DNA from: Geoglobus sp.
Lineage (GTDB): Archaea > Halobacteriota > Archaeoglobi > Archaeoglobales > Archaeoglobaceae
DNA: 17,668 bases
Assembly: GCA_027016965.1 (NCBI GenBank)
Contig: JALURI010000029.1
Location: forward strand, 1 to 17,668
Direction of reading: 5' to 3'
Shown here: one piece after another, positions 9,772 through 15,956 of the stretch
Layout: every line of letters starts with the position of its first letter
Position numbering within the stretch: the first letter of the stretch is position 1
Notes under the pieces: generated by a model
The model's database searches: none
What the model was told of the DNA's origin: nothing
What the model saw: the letters and a program-made list of their open reading frames with translations, nothing else
Position numbers and translations under genes: made by a program

Positions 9772-9858
9772 TCAGAAATCAGACAGGACAAGCACCCTGT
9801 ATAGTTCTTCCTCATAATACTGTTTCGATCTCTCAACTGCACCGAGTATGTAGTTCAT
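9772..9858 (-). CDS. Candidate 28-residue helical small protein
   Basis: Frame ATG (9858) to TGA (9772-9774), encoding a peptide that starts MNYILGAVERSKQYYEEE and ends in LVLSDF. It looks like a single amphipathic helix with an acidic-aromatic centre and a hydrophobic tail. A TATA box (GATATATC, 9879-9886) lies about 24 bases before the ATG and AAGGT precedes it by 7 bases. Two T-tracts follow the stop. A complete small transcription unit is therefore visible. I recognise no family. It could instead be a chance frame in a 246-base gap; conservation in relatives would decide. Confidence 0.5.
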   Translation of the reverse strand: MNYILGAVERSKQYYEEELYRVLVLSDF

Positions 9859-9878
9859 GACGTTACCTTTACAATATT

Positions 9879-9886
9879 GATATATC
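9879..9886 (-). promoter_or_regulatory. TATA box of the 28-residue gene
   Basis: The element GATATATC is preceded on the minus strand by GTGG. It is centred about 24 bases from the ATG at 9858, the spacing seen for other leaderless genes in this window. Confidence 0.45.
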
Positions 9887-9937
9887 CCACTTGCCCGTGC
9901 TGTGAAAGTAATGAGAGATGTCGCAATAAATGAAAAA

Positions 9938-9945
9938 AATTAAAT
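9938..9945 (+). promoter_or_regulatory. TATA box of the ferredoxin gene
   Basis: AATTAAAT after a run of A. Transcription is predicted near 9967, leaving about 11 bases of leader that contain GGTGAT (9968-9973) before the ATG at 9979. Confidence 0.45.
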
Positions 9946-9978
9946 TCGGTTGGAATTTGCTTTGCCTGGTGATGTGAA

Positions 9979-10149
9979 ATGCCGGCGATTGTTGATGCTG
10001 AACTTTGTACAGCATGCGGTACATGTGTGGATGAGTGCCCGGTAGGGGCGATTGAGCTGGATGACGTTGCTGTTATTGATGCAGATCTCTGCACAGAATG
10101 CGGAACCTGTGTAGATGTCTGCCCAAGTGGAGCAATTTCCCTTGAGTAA
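9979..10149 (+). CDS. Small 2[4Fe-4S] ferredoxin
   Basis: Complete 56-residue clostridial-type ferredoxin with two pseudo-symmetrical halves. The first cluster motif starts [14 protein letters not shown] (Cys10, 13, 16, 20) and the second [14 protein letters not shown] (Cys38, 41, 44, 48). Both have the CxxCxxCxxxCP pattern, so two [4Fe-4S] clusters are expected. It is a low-potential soluble electron carrier in the cytoplasm. The ribosome site GGTGAT precedes the ATG by 5 bases. A T-rich tract follows the stop, so it is probably monocistronic. The redox partner cannot be told; it is not adjacent to the flavoprotein operon at 14118-17527. Confidence 0.95.
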   Translation: MPAIVDAELCTACGTCVDECPVGAIELDDVAVIDADLCTECGTCVDVCPSGAISLE

Positions 10150-10159
10150 TCCTTCCAAA

Positions 10160-10174
10160 TTTTTATTATTTTTT
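10160..10174 (+). terminator. T-rich terminator of the ferredoxin gene
   Basis: The stretch TTTTTATTATTTTTT, 11 bases after the ferredoxin stop codon, is a typical archaeal oligo-U termination signal. Confidence 0.6.
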
Positions 10175-10183
10175 GCCATAAAG

Positions 10184-10191
10184 CTTTTAAT
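10184..10191 (+). promoter_or_regulatory. TATA box of the GTPase-DUF2073-Zn ribbon-CDF operon
   Basis: CTTTTAAT, centred about 30 bases before the ATG at 10218, giving a very short leader. It lies just after the ferredoxin terminator, so the two units are separate. Confidence 0.5.
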
Positions 10192-10217
10192 TTGGTTCTG
10201 CATTGCTATTGATAGTG

Positions 10218-10859
10218 ATGAATATGGGACTGATAACAAGCCTTAAAGCAAGATTCAGGAGCGTATTCAAGTGGTTTTTCAAAAAAGACAAGATGAGGAT
10301 TGGGATATATGGTCCTCCAAATGCTGGAAAAACAACACTTGCCAACAGGATTCTCAGGGACTGGACCGGAGATGTTATTGGTTCTGAAAGCGAAATACCC
10401 CATGAAACCAGAAGGGCAAAGTTGAGGGAAGGTGTTAAAATAGAGGTTGATGGAAAAAACCTGACAATCGACATAATAGACACACCGGGAATTGCCACAA
10501 AGATAGATTTCCATGATTTCCTGAAATACGGAATGAGTGAAGAGGAAGCAAAAAGAAGGGCAAAAGAGGCAACAGAAGGTGTTATAGAGGCTATTAAATG
10601 GCTTGACGATCTTGATGGAATTCTGCTTGTAATGGATTCAGCTGAAGATCCCTATACTCAGGTTAATGTCACAATAGTCGGAAACATAGAGGCAAGAGGG
10701 CTACCATTACTGATCATAGCAAACAAGATAGACCTGCCCAATGCATCTCCTGCCAGAATAAAGGCAGCATTTCCCCAGCATGTTGTAGTGCCAATATCTG
10801 CCTTGAAAGGGCTGAACATTGACACGCTTTACAGAACCATGGCTGAAAAATTCGGGTGA
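10218..10859 (+). CDS. oapA: Era-like GTP-binding protein (OapA-type, archaeal)
   Basis: Small GTPase of 213 residues with the four expected motifs: G1 GPPNAGKTT (32-40), G3 DTPG (88-91), G4 NKID (169-172) and G5 SALKG (194-198). A basic, amphipathic N-terminal stretch ([18 protein letters not shown]) precedes the G domain and may bind membrane or nucleic acid. No KH domain follows, unlike true Era. With the DUF2073 and zinc-ribbon genes it forms the conserved euryarchaeal trio described beside the main replication origin of haloarchaea (oapABC). No Orc1/Cdc6 gene is in this window. The start is set to the ATG at 10218 by TATA spacing; a TTG at 10203 would add five residues. The stop overlaps the next start (TGATG). 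Confidence 0.85.
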   Translation: MNMGLITSLKARFRSVFKWFFKKDKMRIGIYGPPNAGKTTLANRILRDWTGDVIGSESEIPHETRRAKLREGVKIEVDGKNLTIDIIDTPGIATKIDFHDFLKYGMSEEEAKRRAKEATEGVIEAIKWLDDLDGILLVMDSAEDPYTQVNVTIVGNIEARGLPLLIIANKIDLPNASPARIKAAFPQHVVVPISALKGLNIDTLYRTMAEKFG

Positions 10860-11218
10860 TGGAAATGGAGGGTGTTCAGCTCAATTTAATCTCCAAGGAA
10901 AAGCTTGAAAGAATGAGCTCCATGGAAAAGCTGAGAATGATACTGGATAATGTTAAAGAGGGTAAAATTGTTGTTCTTGAAACAGGTCTCTCCCCTGAAG
11001 AGGAAACTAAGCTCATAGAACTGACAATGCTTGAAATAGATCACGATACGTTTGTTGGAATAGAAGTTGAAAGCTATCCACCAAAAGAGACATTCTTTTC
11101 CAAACTCTTCGGAAAAAAGGGAGGAAGACTAACATTGATAGGCCCTGCAAACAGGGTAAAAATGCTATCTAAACAAAAGGATATCATCACCGCAATGGTG
11201 CAGCTTGGTGATAGGTGA
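10859..11218 (+). CDS. oapB: DUF2073 (OapB/ArvB family) protein
   Basis: Protein of 119 residues, no membrane segment, start overlapping the GTPase stop by one base. It is recognised as DUF2073 by LNLISKEKLERMSSMEKLRMI, by VLETGLSPEEETKLIELTMLEID and by its invariable partnership with the Era-like GTPase and zinc-ribbon gene. No biochemical role is established. A basic loop (about residues 78-92, FFSKLFGKKGGRLTLIGP) could bind nucleic acid, which is speculation. An ATG two codons downstream (10865) has better spacing from GGGTGATGG and is an alternative start. Confidence 0.85.
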   Translation: MEMEGVQLNLISKEKLERMSSMEKLRMILDNVKEGKIVVLETGLSPEEETKLIELTMLEIDHDTFVGIEVESYPPKETFFSKLFGKKGGRLTLIGPANRVKMLSKQKDIITAMVQLGDR

Positions 11219-11517
11219 TGCCCCACAGATGTACTGAATGCGGGAAGGAGTACATGGATGGAGATATGGCGATACTGCAGGGATGCGAGTGTGGAAACAA
11301 CAAATTTCTTTACATTCCAAAGGAGAGGGGGAAGGAAGTTGAGGAGATAAAGGAGCAGTTTGAAAGAATAGAAAGTGTCAGAATAATCGCTCCAGGAATG
11401 TACGAACTGAATATCGAAAAACTTCTTGAAGGGGGAGAGGTTGTCATTGCTCTACAGGAAGATGGAAAGTATGCAGTCCATCTTCCATCTCTTCTGAAAA
11501 AAAGGAAAAAGACATGA
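11218..11517 (+). CDS. oapC: Zinc-ribbon protein (OapC/ArvC family, COG3364-like)
   Basis: Protein of 99 residues. The N-terminal zinc ribbon has ligands C5xxC8 and C23xC25 (HRCTECGKEY ... GCECGNN). A mixed region and a basic C-terminus (LLKKRKKT) follow. It is the third member of the GTPase-DUF2073-Zn-ribbon trio. The start ATG overlaps the upstream stop by one base (TGATG), with GGTGAT (11208-11213) as ribosome site. It may be a nucleic-acid or protein adaptor for the GTPase (inference). Its own stop overlaps the CDF transporter start by four bases. Confidence 0.85.
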   Translation: MPHRCTECGKEYMDGDMAILQGCECGNNKFLYIPKERGKEVEEIKEQFERIESVRIIAPGMYELNIEKLLEGGEVVIALQEDGKYAVHLPSLLKKRKKT

Positions 11518-12383
11518 AAAGCATTTATTTTGCCTATGCTCTCTCAACAGCAATAAGGATTGCAGGTTTTTATCTATACGGGTTTCTGATTCTGATTGCA
11601 GAGGCATTCCACTCGTTGACTGACATTCTGATTCTCACTATCCTCAGACTTTCATCAAAAGTTTCCGAAAAGCCTGCAGACCACAGTCACCCCCTGGGAC
11701 ATGGGCTTGCAGGAAATGTCGGAGCTCTGATTGCAGGAGTTGCCTTCATATCTATTCTATCCTACGAACTGCTAAAAGAAAGTGTTTCGAGATTGTTATC
11801 AAATGAGTTCCCCGATCAGTCCATTTATGCAGGTATGATGATGGCTCTGAGCCTGATTCCAGTACTCACTGTGCTTTATTACACATCCGGTAAAGGAAAA
11901 AGTCCTGAAATGGTGGCTCTTAAGTACGAGCTCAGAAATGATCTGCTTACCGGAATTTCCGGACTTATTGCAATTTTTCTTTCCGGATATATTCTGCATC
12001 TTGATGCACTGGTAACCTTTTTCATAGCTCTGGTAATCGCATACAACGGTTTCAGGTTGATAAGAGACAATGCCAGATTTCTGCTTGGATTCAGCCCAGG
12101 AGATGAATTTTACGAAAAAATTTCAGATGTAATAGGGCAGTTCTCAGAAGTGAATGATGTTCACGATATCATAGCAACATACATGTCTCCTGACAAAATT
12201 CACGTGGATCTTCATATAACTGTAGATGGAGACATGAAGGTCAGGGATGCTGACAGACTTACAGAGGTTATAGTGGAAAAAATGCAAAGAGAACTTCCTG
12301 AAATAGAATTTGCAACAATCCATGTTTGTTCTGAGGGAAAGGAAAGGCTCAGGGCAACCTACGACAAAATTGTAAAAAAGTAA
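11514..12383 (+). CDS. Cation diffusion facilitator (CDF) family metal transporter
   Basis: Membrane exporter of divalent metal ions driven by proton antiport, 289 residues. It has six membrane segments within about 1-190, the CDF motif AEAFHSLTD in segment 2 (H33 and D37), and DHSHPLGHGLAGNVGAL (56-72) at the cytoplasmic end of segment 3. A cytoplasmic C-terminal domain (about 205-289) has DVHDI and HVDLHITVDGD. In segment 5 the usual HxxxD or DxxxD site reads E139-LRN-D143, a glutamate at the first ligand, so metal preference (Zn, Mn, Fe, Co) is uncertain. The N-terminus is very short but includes segment 1. It overlaps the zinc-ribbon gene by four bases (ATGA), so it is cotranslated with it, and it abuts the convergent DHH gene with no gap. 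Confidence 0.9.
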   Translation: MKSIYFAYALSTAIRIAGFYLYGFLILIAEAFHSLTDILILTILRLSSKVSEKPADHSHPLGHGLAGNVGALIAGVAFISILSYELLKESVSRLLSNEFPDQSIYAGMMMALSLIPVLTVLYYTSGKGKSPEMVALKYELRNDLLTGISGLIAIFLSGYILHLDALVTFFIALVIAYNGFRLIRDNARFLLGFSPGDEFYEKISDVIGQFSEVNDVHDIIATYMSPDKIHVDLHITVDGDMKVRDADRLTEVIVEKMQRELPEIEFATIHVCSEGKERLRATYDKIVKK

Positions 12384-13814
12384 TCAGTTCTCCGTTTCTA
12401 TTCCAAGTGCTATGAGAAATCTCTTTTTAACTGCCTGAGTGACGAGTTTTCCAAGCACATCCCTGTCAGAAACATCCCCAAAAATACCCAAGGGGATCTT
12501 TCCACCTGCAGCATGAGCATGTCCTCCAGCACTCCCCACATCTCTGAATGCTCTTTTGAGCACTTCACCTATGTTTATCCTGACATCTGTGTTTCTTGCT
12601 GAAAGGTAAACGTTATCTCTAAGAATCCCAAAAACAAGAACAGTTGAAATTCCCTCAAGCTTTAACAGAAAATCAGCAGCTTGAGGAAGAGTATCCTTGT
12701 CAGTTATGAATCCTGCAAATGAAAGCAAAAATGATGAGAATACTTCCCTGTTCTTTATGGCAGTTCCAAGGACATCAAGAGTCTCTGTTGACAGTGCGGG
12801 ACCCTCCATCTTTTCAAGAAGTTCGTTATCAACAAATGGATAGAGATAGGCTGAGGCAAGAAAATCATTTGTCCTTGCATTTTTCCTGAACTCTTCTGTT
12901 TCAGTTTGAATTCCAAAAAACAGAGCTGTTGCAAGTGATTTTGTTGGGACAACCTTCAGCTCCTGAAGGTAAAGGGTCAGAATTGTTGCAGTTGCACCTA
13001 CATCTCCCCTGACATCAACAAATTCAGCATTCACCTCTTCTGCAGGATGGTGGTCGATGACAATGCTGATTTTTATATTATCCGGAATGGTATTGTTAAC
13101 TCCCGGACCTGCTGAATCCACAAGGGCAAATTTTGAGTAGCTGTTTAGATTCACCTCATCTGCCTTTATCATATCTATTCCCAGAAGATTGACCATTGCT
13201 TTATTTTGCTGATGCTGTATCTCTCCGTAATAAAGAATGTCTGCATCAACTCCAAAATGCTTTGAAATTTCCTTTAGAGCCAGTGCTGAAGAGATTGAAT
13301 CAGGATCGGGATTGTCGTGAGTAAATATACCAATCTTCCCATTTGTTGACTTTACCACATTTTTCAGCTTTTTCAATTTTCTGAGAGATTCTGCTCTTTT
13401 CAGTCCTGAAATAAGATGTGTTTTCATGCATTCGATGGGAGTGATAACAAGATCAGCCCCAGCTTCTTCAAGTTCCTCTTTCTGCCTTGAAGAGGATGCC
13501 CTTGAAACAATAAGAACCTCGGAGTTTCTCTTCCTTATTATTTTTGTAACCTTTCTGTTTACAGAATCCTCCGAAGTGAGAATAAGCACTCCGGTTATTG
13601 AATCAAAATCAACAGATGTGAGTATTTTACTGTCAGTGATGTCCCCAACAATGGCATCTATTTCCTGATCTTTAAGTACCTCAACCTTTTCAGGATTTAT
13701 GTCTACCGCAAGAACTTTTTTTCCTGCTGATGTCAGATCCTTGACCACCGTAGAACCAAGACTGCCACATCCAAGGATTACATAGTCGTAATTTCCATTT
13801 GACTGATCCGCCAT
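12384..13814 (-). CDS. RCK/TrkA-N and DHH-DHHA1 phosphoesterase fusion protein
   Basis: Protein of 476 residues. The N-terminal Rossmann domain (8-130) has YVILGCGSLGS (GxGxxG, 15-20) and acidic VDIN (37-40), typical of RCK domains that bind NAD(H) or nucleotides. DHH domain (about 160-320): HDNPDPDS (166-173) and the DHH motif VIDHHP (252-257). DHHA1 domain (about 350-465) ends in GSAGGHAHAAGG (427-438). DHH-DHHA1 enzymes with these motifs hydrolyse small oligonucleotides or cyclic dinucleotides such as c-di-AMP. The fused RCK domain suggests ligand-controlled activity; there is no channel domain. The start is set to the ATG at 13814 because a TATA box lies about 28 bases upstream; an in-frame TTG at 13892 would place TATA elements inside the coding region. 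It converges on the CDF gene with stops directly abutting. Confidence 0.87.
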   Translation of the reverse strand: MADQSNGNYDYVILGCGSLGSTVVKDLTSAGKKVLAVDINPEKVEVLKDQEIDAIVGDITDSKILTSVDFDSITGVLILTSEDSVNRKVTKIIRKRNSEVLIVSRASSSRQKEELEEAGADLVITPIECMKTHLISGLKRAESLRKLKKLKNVVKSTNGKIGIFTHDNPDPDSISSALALKEISKHFGVDADILYYGEIQHQQNKAMVNLLGIDMIKADEVNLNSYSKFALVDSAGPGVNNTIPDNIKISIVIDHHPAEEVNAEFVDVRGDVGATATILTLYLQELKVVPTKSLATALFFGIQTETEEFRKNARTNDFLASAYLYPFVDNELLEKMEGPALSTETLDVLGTAIKNREVFSSFLLSFAGFITDKDTLPQAADFLLKLEGISTVLVFGILRDNVYLSARNTDVRINIGEVLKRAFRDVGSAGGHAHAAGGKIPLGIFGDVSDRDVLGKLVTQAVKKRFLIALGIETEN

Positions 13815-13838
13815 TGTAAAAAAACTGTTAACGTCAAT

Positions 13839-13846
13839 ATATTTAA
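13839..13846 (-). promoter_or_regulatory. TATA box of the RCK-DHH gene
   Basis: On the minus strand TTAAATAT, centred about 28 bases before the ATG at 13814. It supports leaderless transcription and the shorter start. Confidence 0.5.
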
Positions 13847-13882
13847 GATTTGCCAGATTACCCATCTGCTGCTTCAAAAAAC

Positions 13883-13890
13883 TTATATAC
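13883..13890 (+). promoter_or_regulatory. TATA box of the small RHH-like gene
   Basis: TTATATAC, centred about 38 bases before the ATG at 13925. Transcription is predicted near 13912, just before the ribosome site AGGTGAG (13913-13919), which is 5 bases from the ATG. Confidence 0.55.
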
Positions 13891-13924
13891 AACTATCAAC
13901 ATAATCATCATCAGGTGAGTCATA

Positions 13925-14116
13925 ATGGTGAAAATTATCCACGCCCAAACAGTCCTCCCGGAGGAGGTGCTTGAAGAGCTGAAGAGGAAGACAGGAGAAC
14001 TCGCAACAAAGGATGCTTTGGCCAAGGCTGTTGACCACTACCTTATGTGCCCTTACACCCATGAAGAGCCAATTGGAAAAAGACTTGAGGAAGTTATTCG
14101 AAAAAAGAGAAAGTAG
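13925..14116 (+). CDS. Small basic protein with ribbon-helix-helix-like pattern (DUF5371-like)
   Basis: Protein of 63 residues. The order strand (KIIHAQTVLP), helix (EEVLEELKRKTGE), helix (TKDALAKAVDHYL) is the pattern of MetJ/Arc-type ribbon-helix-helix DNA-binding domains. A basic C-terminal tail follows (GKRLEEVIRKKRK). I believe it belongs to the archaeal DUF5371 group, but only from memory. It has its own promoter and ribosome site. No toxin gene is next to it, so an antitoxin role is not supported by context; a small transcription regulator or nucleoid protein is possible. It stands head to head with the RCK-DHH gene and tail to tail with the flavoprotein operon, one base separating the stop codons. 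Confidence 0.75.
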   Translation: MVKIIHAQTVLPEEVLEELKRKTGELATKDALAKAVDHYLMCPYTHEEPIGKRLEEVIRKKRK

Positions 14117-14117
14117 G

Positions 14118-15200
14118 CTAAAATCTCTGTGGATCAAATTTTTTAATAGCTGAATTCTCTCCTTTCTCAATCAATTTTGCAAGCTCCTTTCCAAGAGATG
14201 GTGCAACAATCATGCCCCTATGCCTTCCAAGTCCGTTTGCCTGAACAAAACCATCAACTTCAGTAAATCCAACAACAGGCAATCCATCCCTGCCCTCGTC
14301 ATATGCTCCCGCCCACTGTCTGAGCATGGCAAGCCCCTTGAGTTTTGGAATCATCCGGGTTACTCCCCTGGCATACCTCACTGCAAACTCTATTGTGCTT
14401 GATGTGTCTATTGTGTCCACATACGTTCCTGTAATTCCACCTATGATCTCACCCCTGGCAGTCTGGGTAACATAAAGTCCTGAACTGATGTCGTAGATGT
14501 AAGGATTTATGTACGGTTTTATACTCTCTGTAACACATACCTCCTCCTTGATTATTCTGTTTTCAAGCTCAATTCCAACCATCCTGCTTATCTCGTTGCT
14601 CCAGGCTCCGGCTGAATTAACAATAACATCAAACTCATGTTTCTCTTCATCCACATAAACCGAAAACCTATTTCCATTTCTCTCAATTTTTTCCACCTTG
14701 GCTTCAGTTTTAATTTCAGCACCATTTTTCCTGCAACCCCTTGCTAAACCCCAGATAACAGGCCAGGGAAATATAACTCCACCTTCCCCGCAGTATGACG
14801 CAAGAACAGCTGTCTCGGGATTAAAGTCAGGAACAATCTCTCTTACCTCATCAGGAGAAATAATTTTCGAAGGAATACCAAATCTTTTTTGCATGGATAC
14901 ACTCTCCCTGAGCTTTTCAGTATCATTCTCATCTGAGGCGAGTCTGATGTACCCGTCTTTCCTGAAAAGAAAATTGAAATTCACCTCAGAGGGGAGAGCA
15001 TCATAAAGCCTCAGGCTGTCAAGAGCAAAGGGGATCAGCTCTTCTTTATCAATCATTGGAGTTATCCCACCGGAATTTCTACCGCTTGCTCCATAAAGAA
15101 GATACTTCTGCTCGAAAACCGTAACATCTATGCCGGATTTTGAAAGATAATATGCAGTAGACAACCCCATAACCCCGGCGCCTATTATTCCCACCTTCAT
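14118..15200 (-). CDS. FAD-dependent oxidoreductase, DAO/DadA family (proline/sarcosine dehydrogenase beta-like subunit)
   Basis: Protein of 360 residues that would oxidise a C-N bond of an amino or imino acid. The N-terminal FAD site is GIIGAGVMGLSTAYYL (GxGxxG, 7-12) with E30 for the ribose. GASGRNSGGI (37-46) is typical of the sarcosine oxidase beta and proline dehydrogenase beta group. A second FAD segment VNSAGAWSNEIS lies mid-protein, and the C-terminal DGLPVVGFTEVDGFVQANGLGRHRGMIVAP closes the FAD domain. It is the last gene of a four-gene operon, starting by an ATGA overlap with the BFD-type gene. The substrate cannot be named from sequence: L- or D-proline, hydroxyproline, sarcosine, glycine and opines are all precedented for such complexes. 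Confidence 0.87.
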   Translation of the reverse strand: MKVGIIGAGVMGLSTAYYLSKSGIDVTVFEQKYLLYGASGRNSGGITPMIDKEELIPFALDSLRLYDALPSEVNFNFLFRKDGYIRLASDENDTEKLRESVSMQKRFGIPSKIISPDEVREIVPDFNPETAVLASYCGEGGVIFPWPVIWGLARGCRKNGAEIKTEAKVEKIERNGNRFSVYVDEEKHEFDVIVNSAGAWSNEISRMVGIELENRIIKEEVCVTESIKPYINPYIYDISSGLYVTQTARGEIIGGITGTYVDTIDTSSTIEFAVRYARGVTRMIPKLKGLAMLRQWAGAYDEGRDGLPVVGFTEVDGFVQANGLGRHRGMIVAPSLGKELAKLIEKGENSAIKKFDPQRF

Positions 15201-15472
15201 TCCACATCACCTTCGGAAAGAATGTAAAGCGGGACAGGATTTACAGGCGGTCTCTGAGTCGTTATTCCAATTTCATCAGGACTTTTACCTGTTTTCTGAG
15301 AGAGAATCCTAACAATGTGCATCAAACATCCCTTACCCTGACACGCTCCTGTTGTGGCACCTGTGTATCTTTTCAGACTCTCAAGATCGTTGTAGCCTTC
15401 TTCTATCGCATGAATTATCTCCTCTTCTGTAAGGTCCTCACATCTGCAAACTATCTTCCTCTCCTTTACCAT
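15197..15472 (-). CDS. BFD-like [2Fe-2S]-binding protein subunit
   Basis: Protein of 91 residues with the BFD cysteine pattern: CRC (9-11) and CQGKGC (44-49), in the helical context CEDLTEEEIIHAIEEGYNDLESLKRYTGATTGAC. The C-terminal TTQRPPVNPVPL is the tail seen in HcnA/HcnB, sarcosine-oxidase-alpha and opine-oxidase-type proteins. In those enzymes this domain is often fused to the NAD/FAD subunit; here it is a separate gene. It probably relays electrons between the two flavoprotein subunits. The ribosome site GGGGTGATC lies just before the ATG; the gene follows the ferredoxin-like gene by four bases and overlaps the DAO-family gene by four. Confidence 0.88.
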   Translation of the reverse strand: MVKERKIVCRCEDLTEEEIIHAIEEGYNDLESLKRYTGATTGACQGKGCLMHIVRILSQKTGKSPDEIGITTQRPPVNPVPLYILSEGDVE

Positions 15473-15476
15473 GTGA

Positions 15477-15956
15477 TCACCCCTTCATCACAGCTCTGAC
15501 CTCGAAAATAAGGTCTTTATCAACTTCAACCGTGACAAGCTGAGTCCTGTCATTCCTCTCAGGCTTTAGAGCCCAGGTTATTGTACCCTCTCCAAGTTCC
15601 TCCCCTTTTCTGTTGTACAGTTTCACCCTGTCTCCTTTCTCAAGCCATGGAAGGAACTCATACTGCAATGTTACATAACCCTTCTCGTTTTTAATGTGAA
15701 CAAGAAATATAGCCAGTCCTGGACAAACCCTCAAGCATGCCATGCATCCGGTACATTTTTCGTAATCCACCTCAGGTGGATCATTTATGTTATCCATTCT
15801 GATTGCATCAAACCTGCATGATTCGTAACATGGCGAGCATGGAATTGGTTGAGGGCATTCAATGTAAACAACAGGCTTCTTGGATGTCAGTCTTTTTTCC
15901 GTTGGCAAAGAAGGAAGTTCCTCCCTCTCAAGATAGCCTCTTTCCAGATACATCAT
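15477..15956 (-). CDS. Dicluster [4Fe-4S] ferredoxin-like subunit with C-terminal beta domain
   Basis: Protein of 159 residues. After an N-terminal extension, cysteines C34, C40, C43 and C47 (Cx5CxxCxxxC) and C68, C71, C74 and C78 (CxxCxxCxxxCP) can ligate two [4Fe-4S] clusters. The remaining 80 residues are predicted strands (GDRVKLYNRKGEELGEGTI) and resemble a small nucleotide- or protein-binding beta domain. The lengthened first motif is unlike the small ferredoxin at 9979. Its likely role is electron exit from the dehydrogenase complex to a soluble carrier or membrane quinone chain. Two adjacent ATGs (15956 and 15953) are possible starts; GAGGTGAT lies just upstream, inside the end of the preceding gene, which it overlaps by four bases. 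Confidence 0.85.
   Translation of the reverse strand: MMYLERGYLEREELPSLPTEKRLTSKKPVVYIECPQPIPCSPCYESCRFDAIRMDNINDPPEVDYEKCTGCMACLRVCPGLAIFLVHIKNEKGYVTLQYEFLPWLEKGDRVKLYNRKGEELGEGTITWALKPERNDRTQLVTVEVDKDLIFEVRAVMKG

Noticed and set aside
9733..9978. Replication origin beside the OapABC-type genes.
   Set aside because: No Orc1/Cdc6 gene and no repeated origin-recognition-box-like motifs are visible in the window; the gap is explained by a small gene and promoters.
9855..10498. Minus-strand frames opposite the ferredoxin and GTPase genes (9855-10094, 9940-10239, 10187-10498, 10206-10514).
   Set aside because: They are antisense to clear ferredoxin cysteine motifs and GTPase motifs, and have no family resemblance.
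13815..13892. N-terminal extension of the RCK-DHH protein from a TTG at 13892.
   Set aside because: It would contain two TATA elements in its first codons and add residues before the usual Rossmann start; the ATG at 13814 has the proper TATA spacing.
13925..14116. Antitoxin of a toxin-antitoxin pair, based on the RHH-like pattern.
   Set aside because: No PIN, RelE, MazF or other toxin-like gene lies beside it in either direction; neighbours are a housekeeping-type phosphoesterase and a redox operon.
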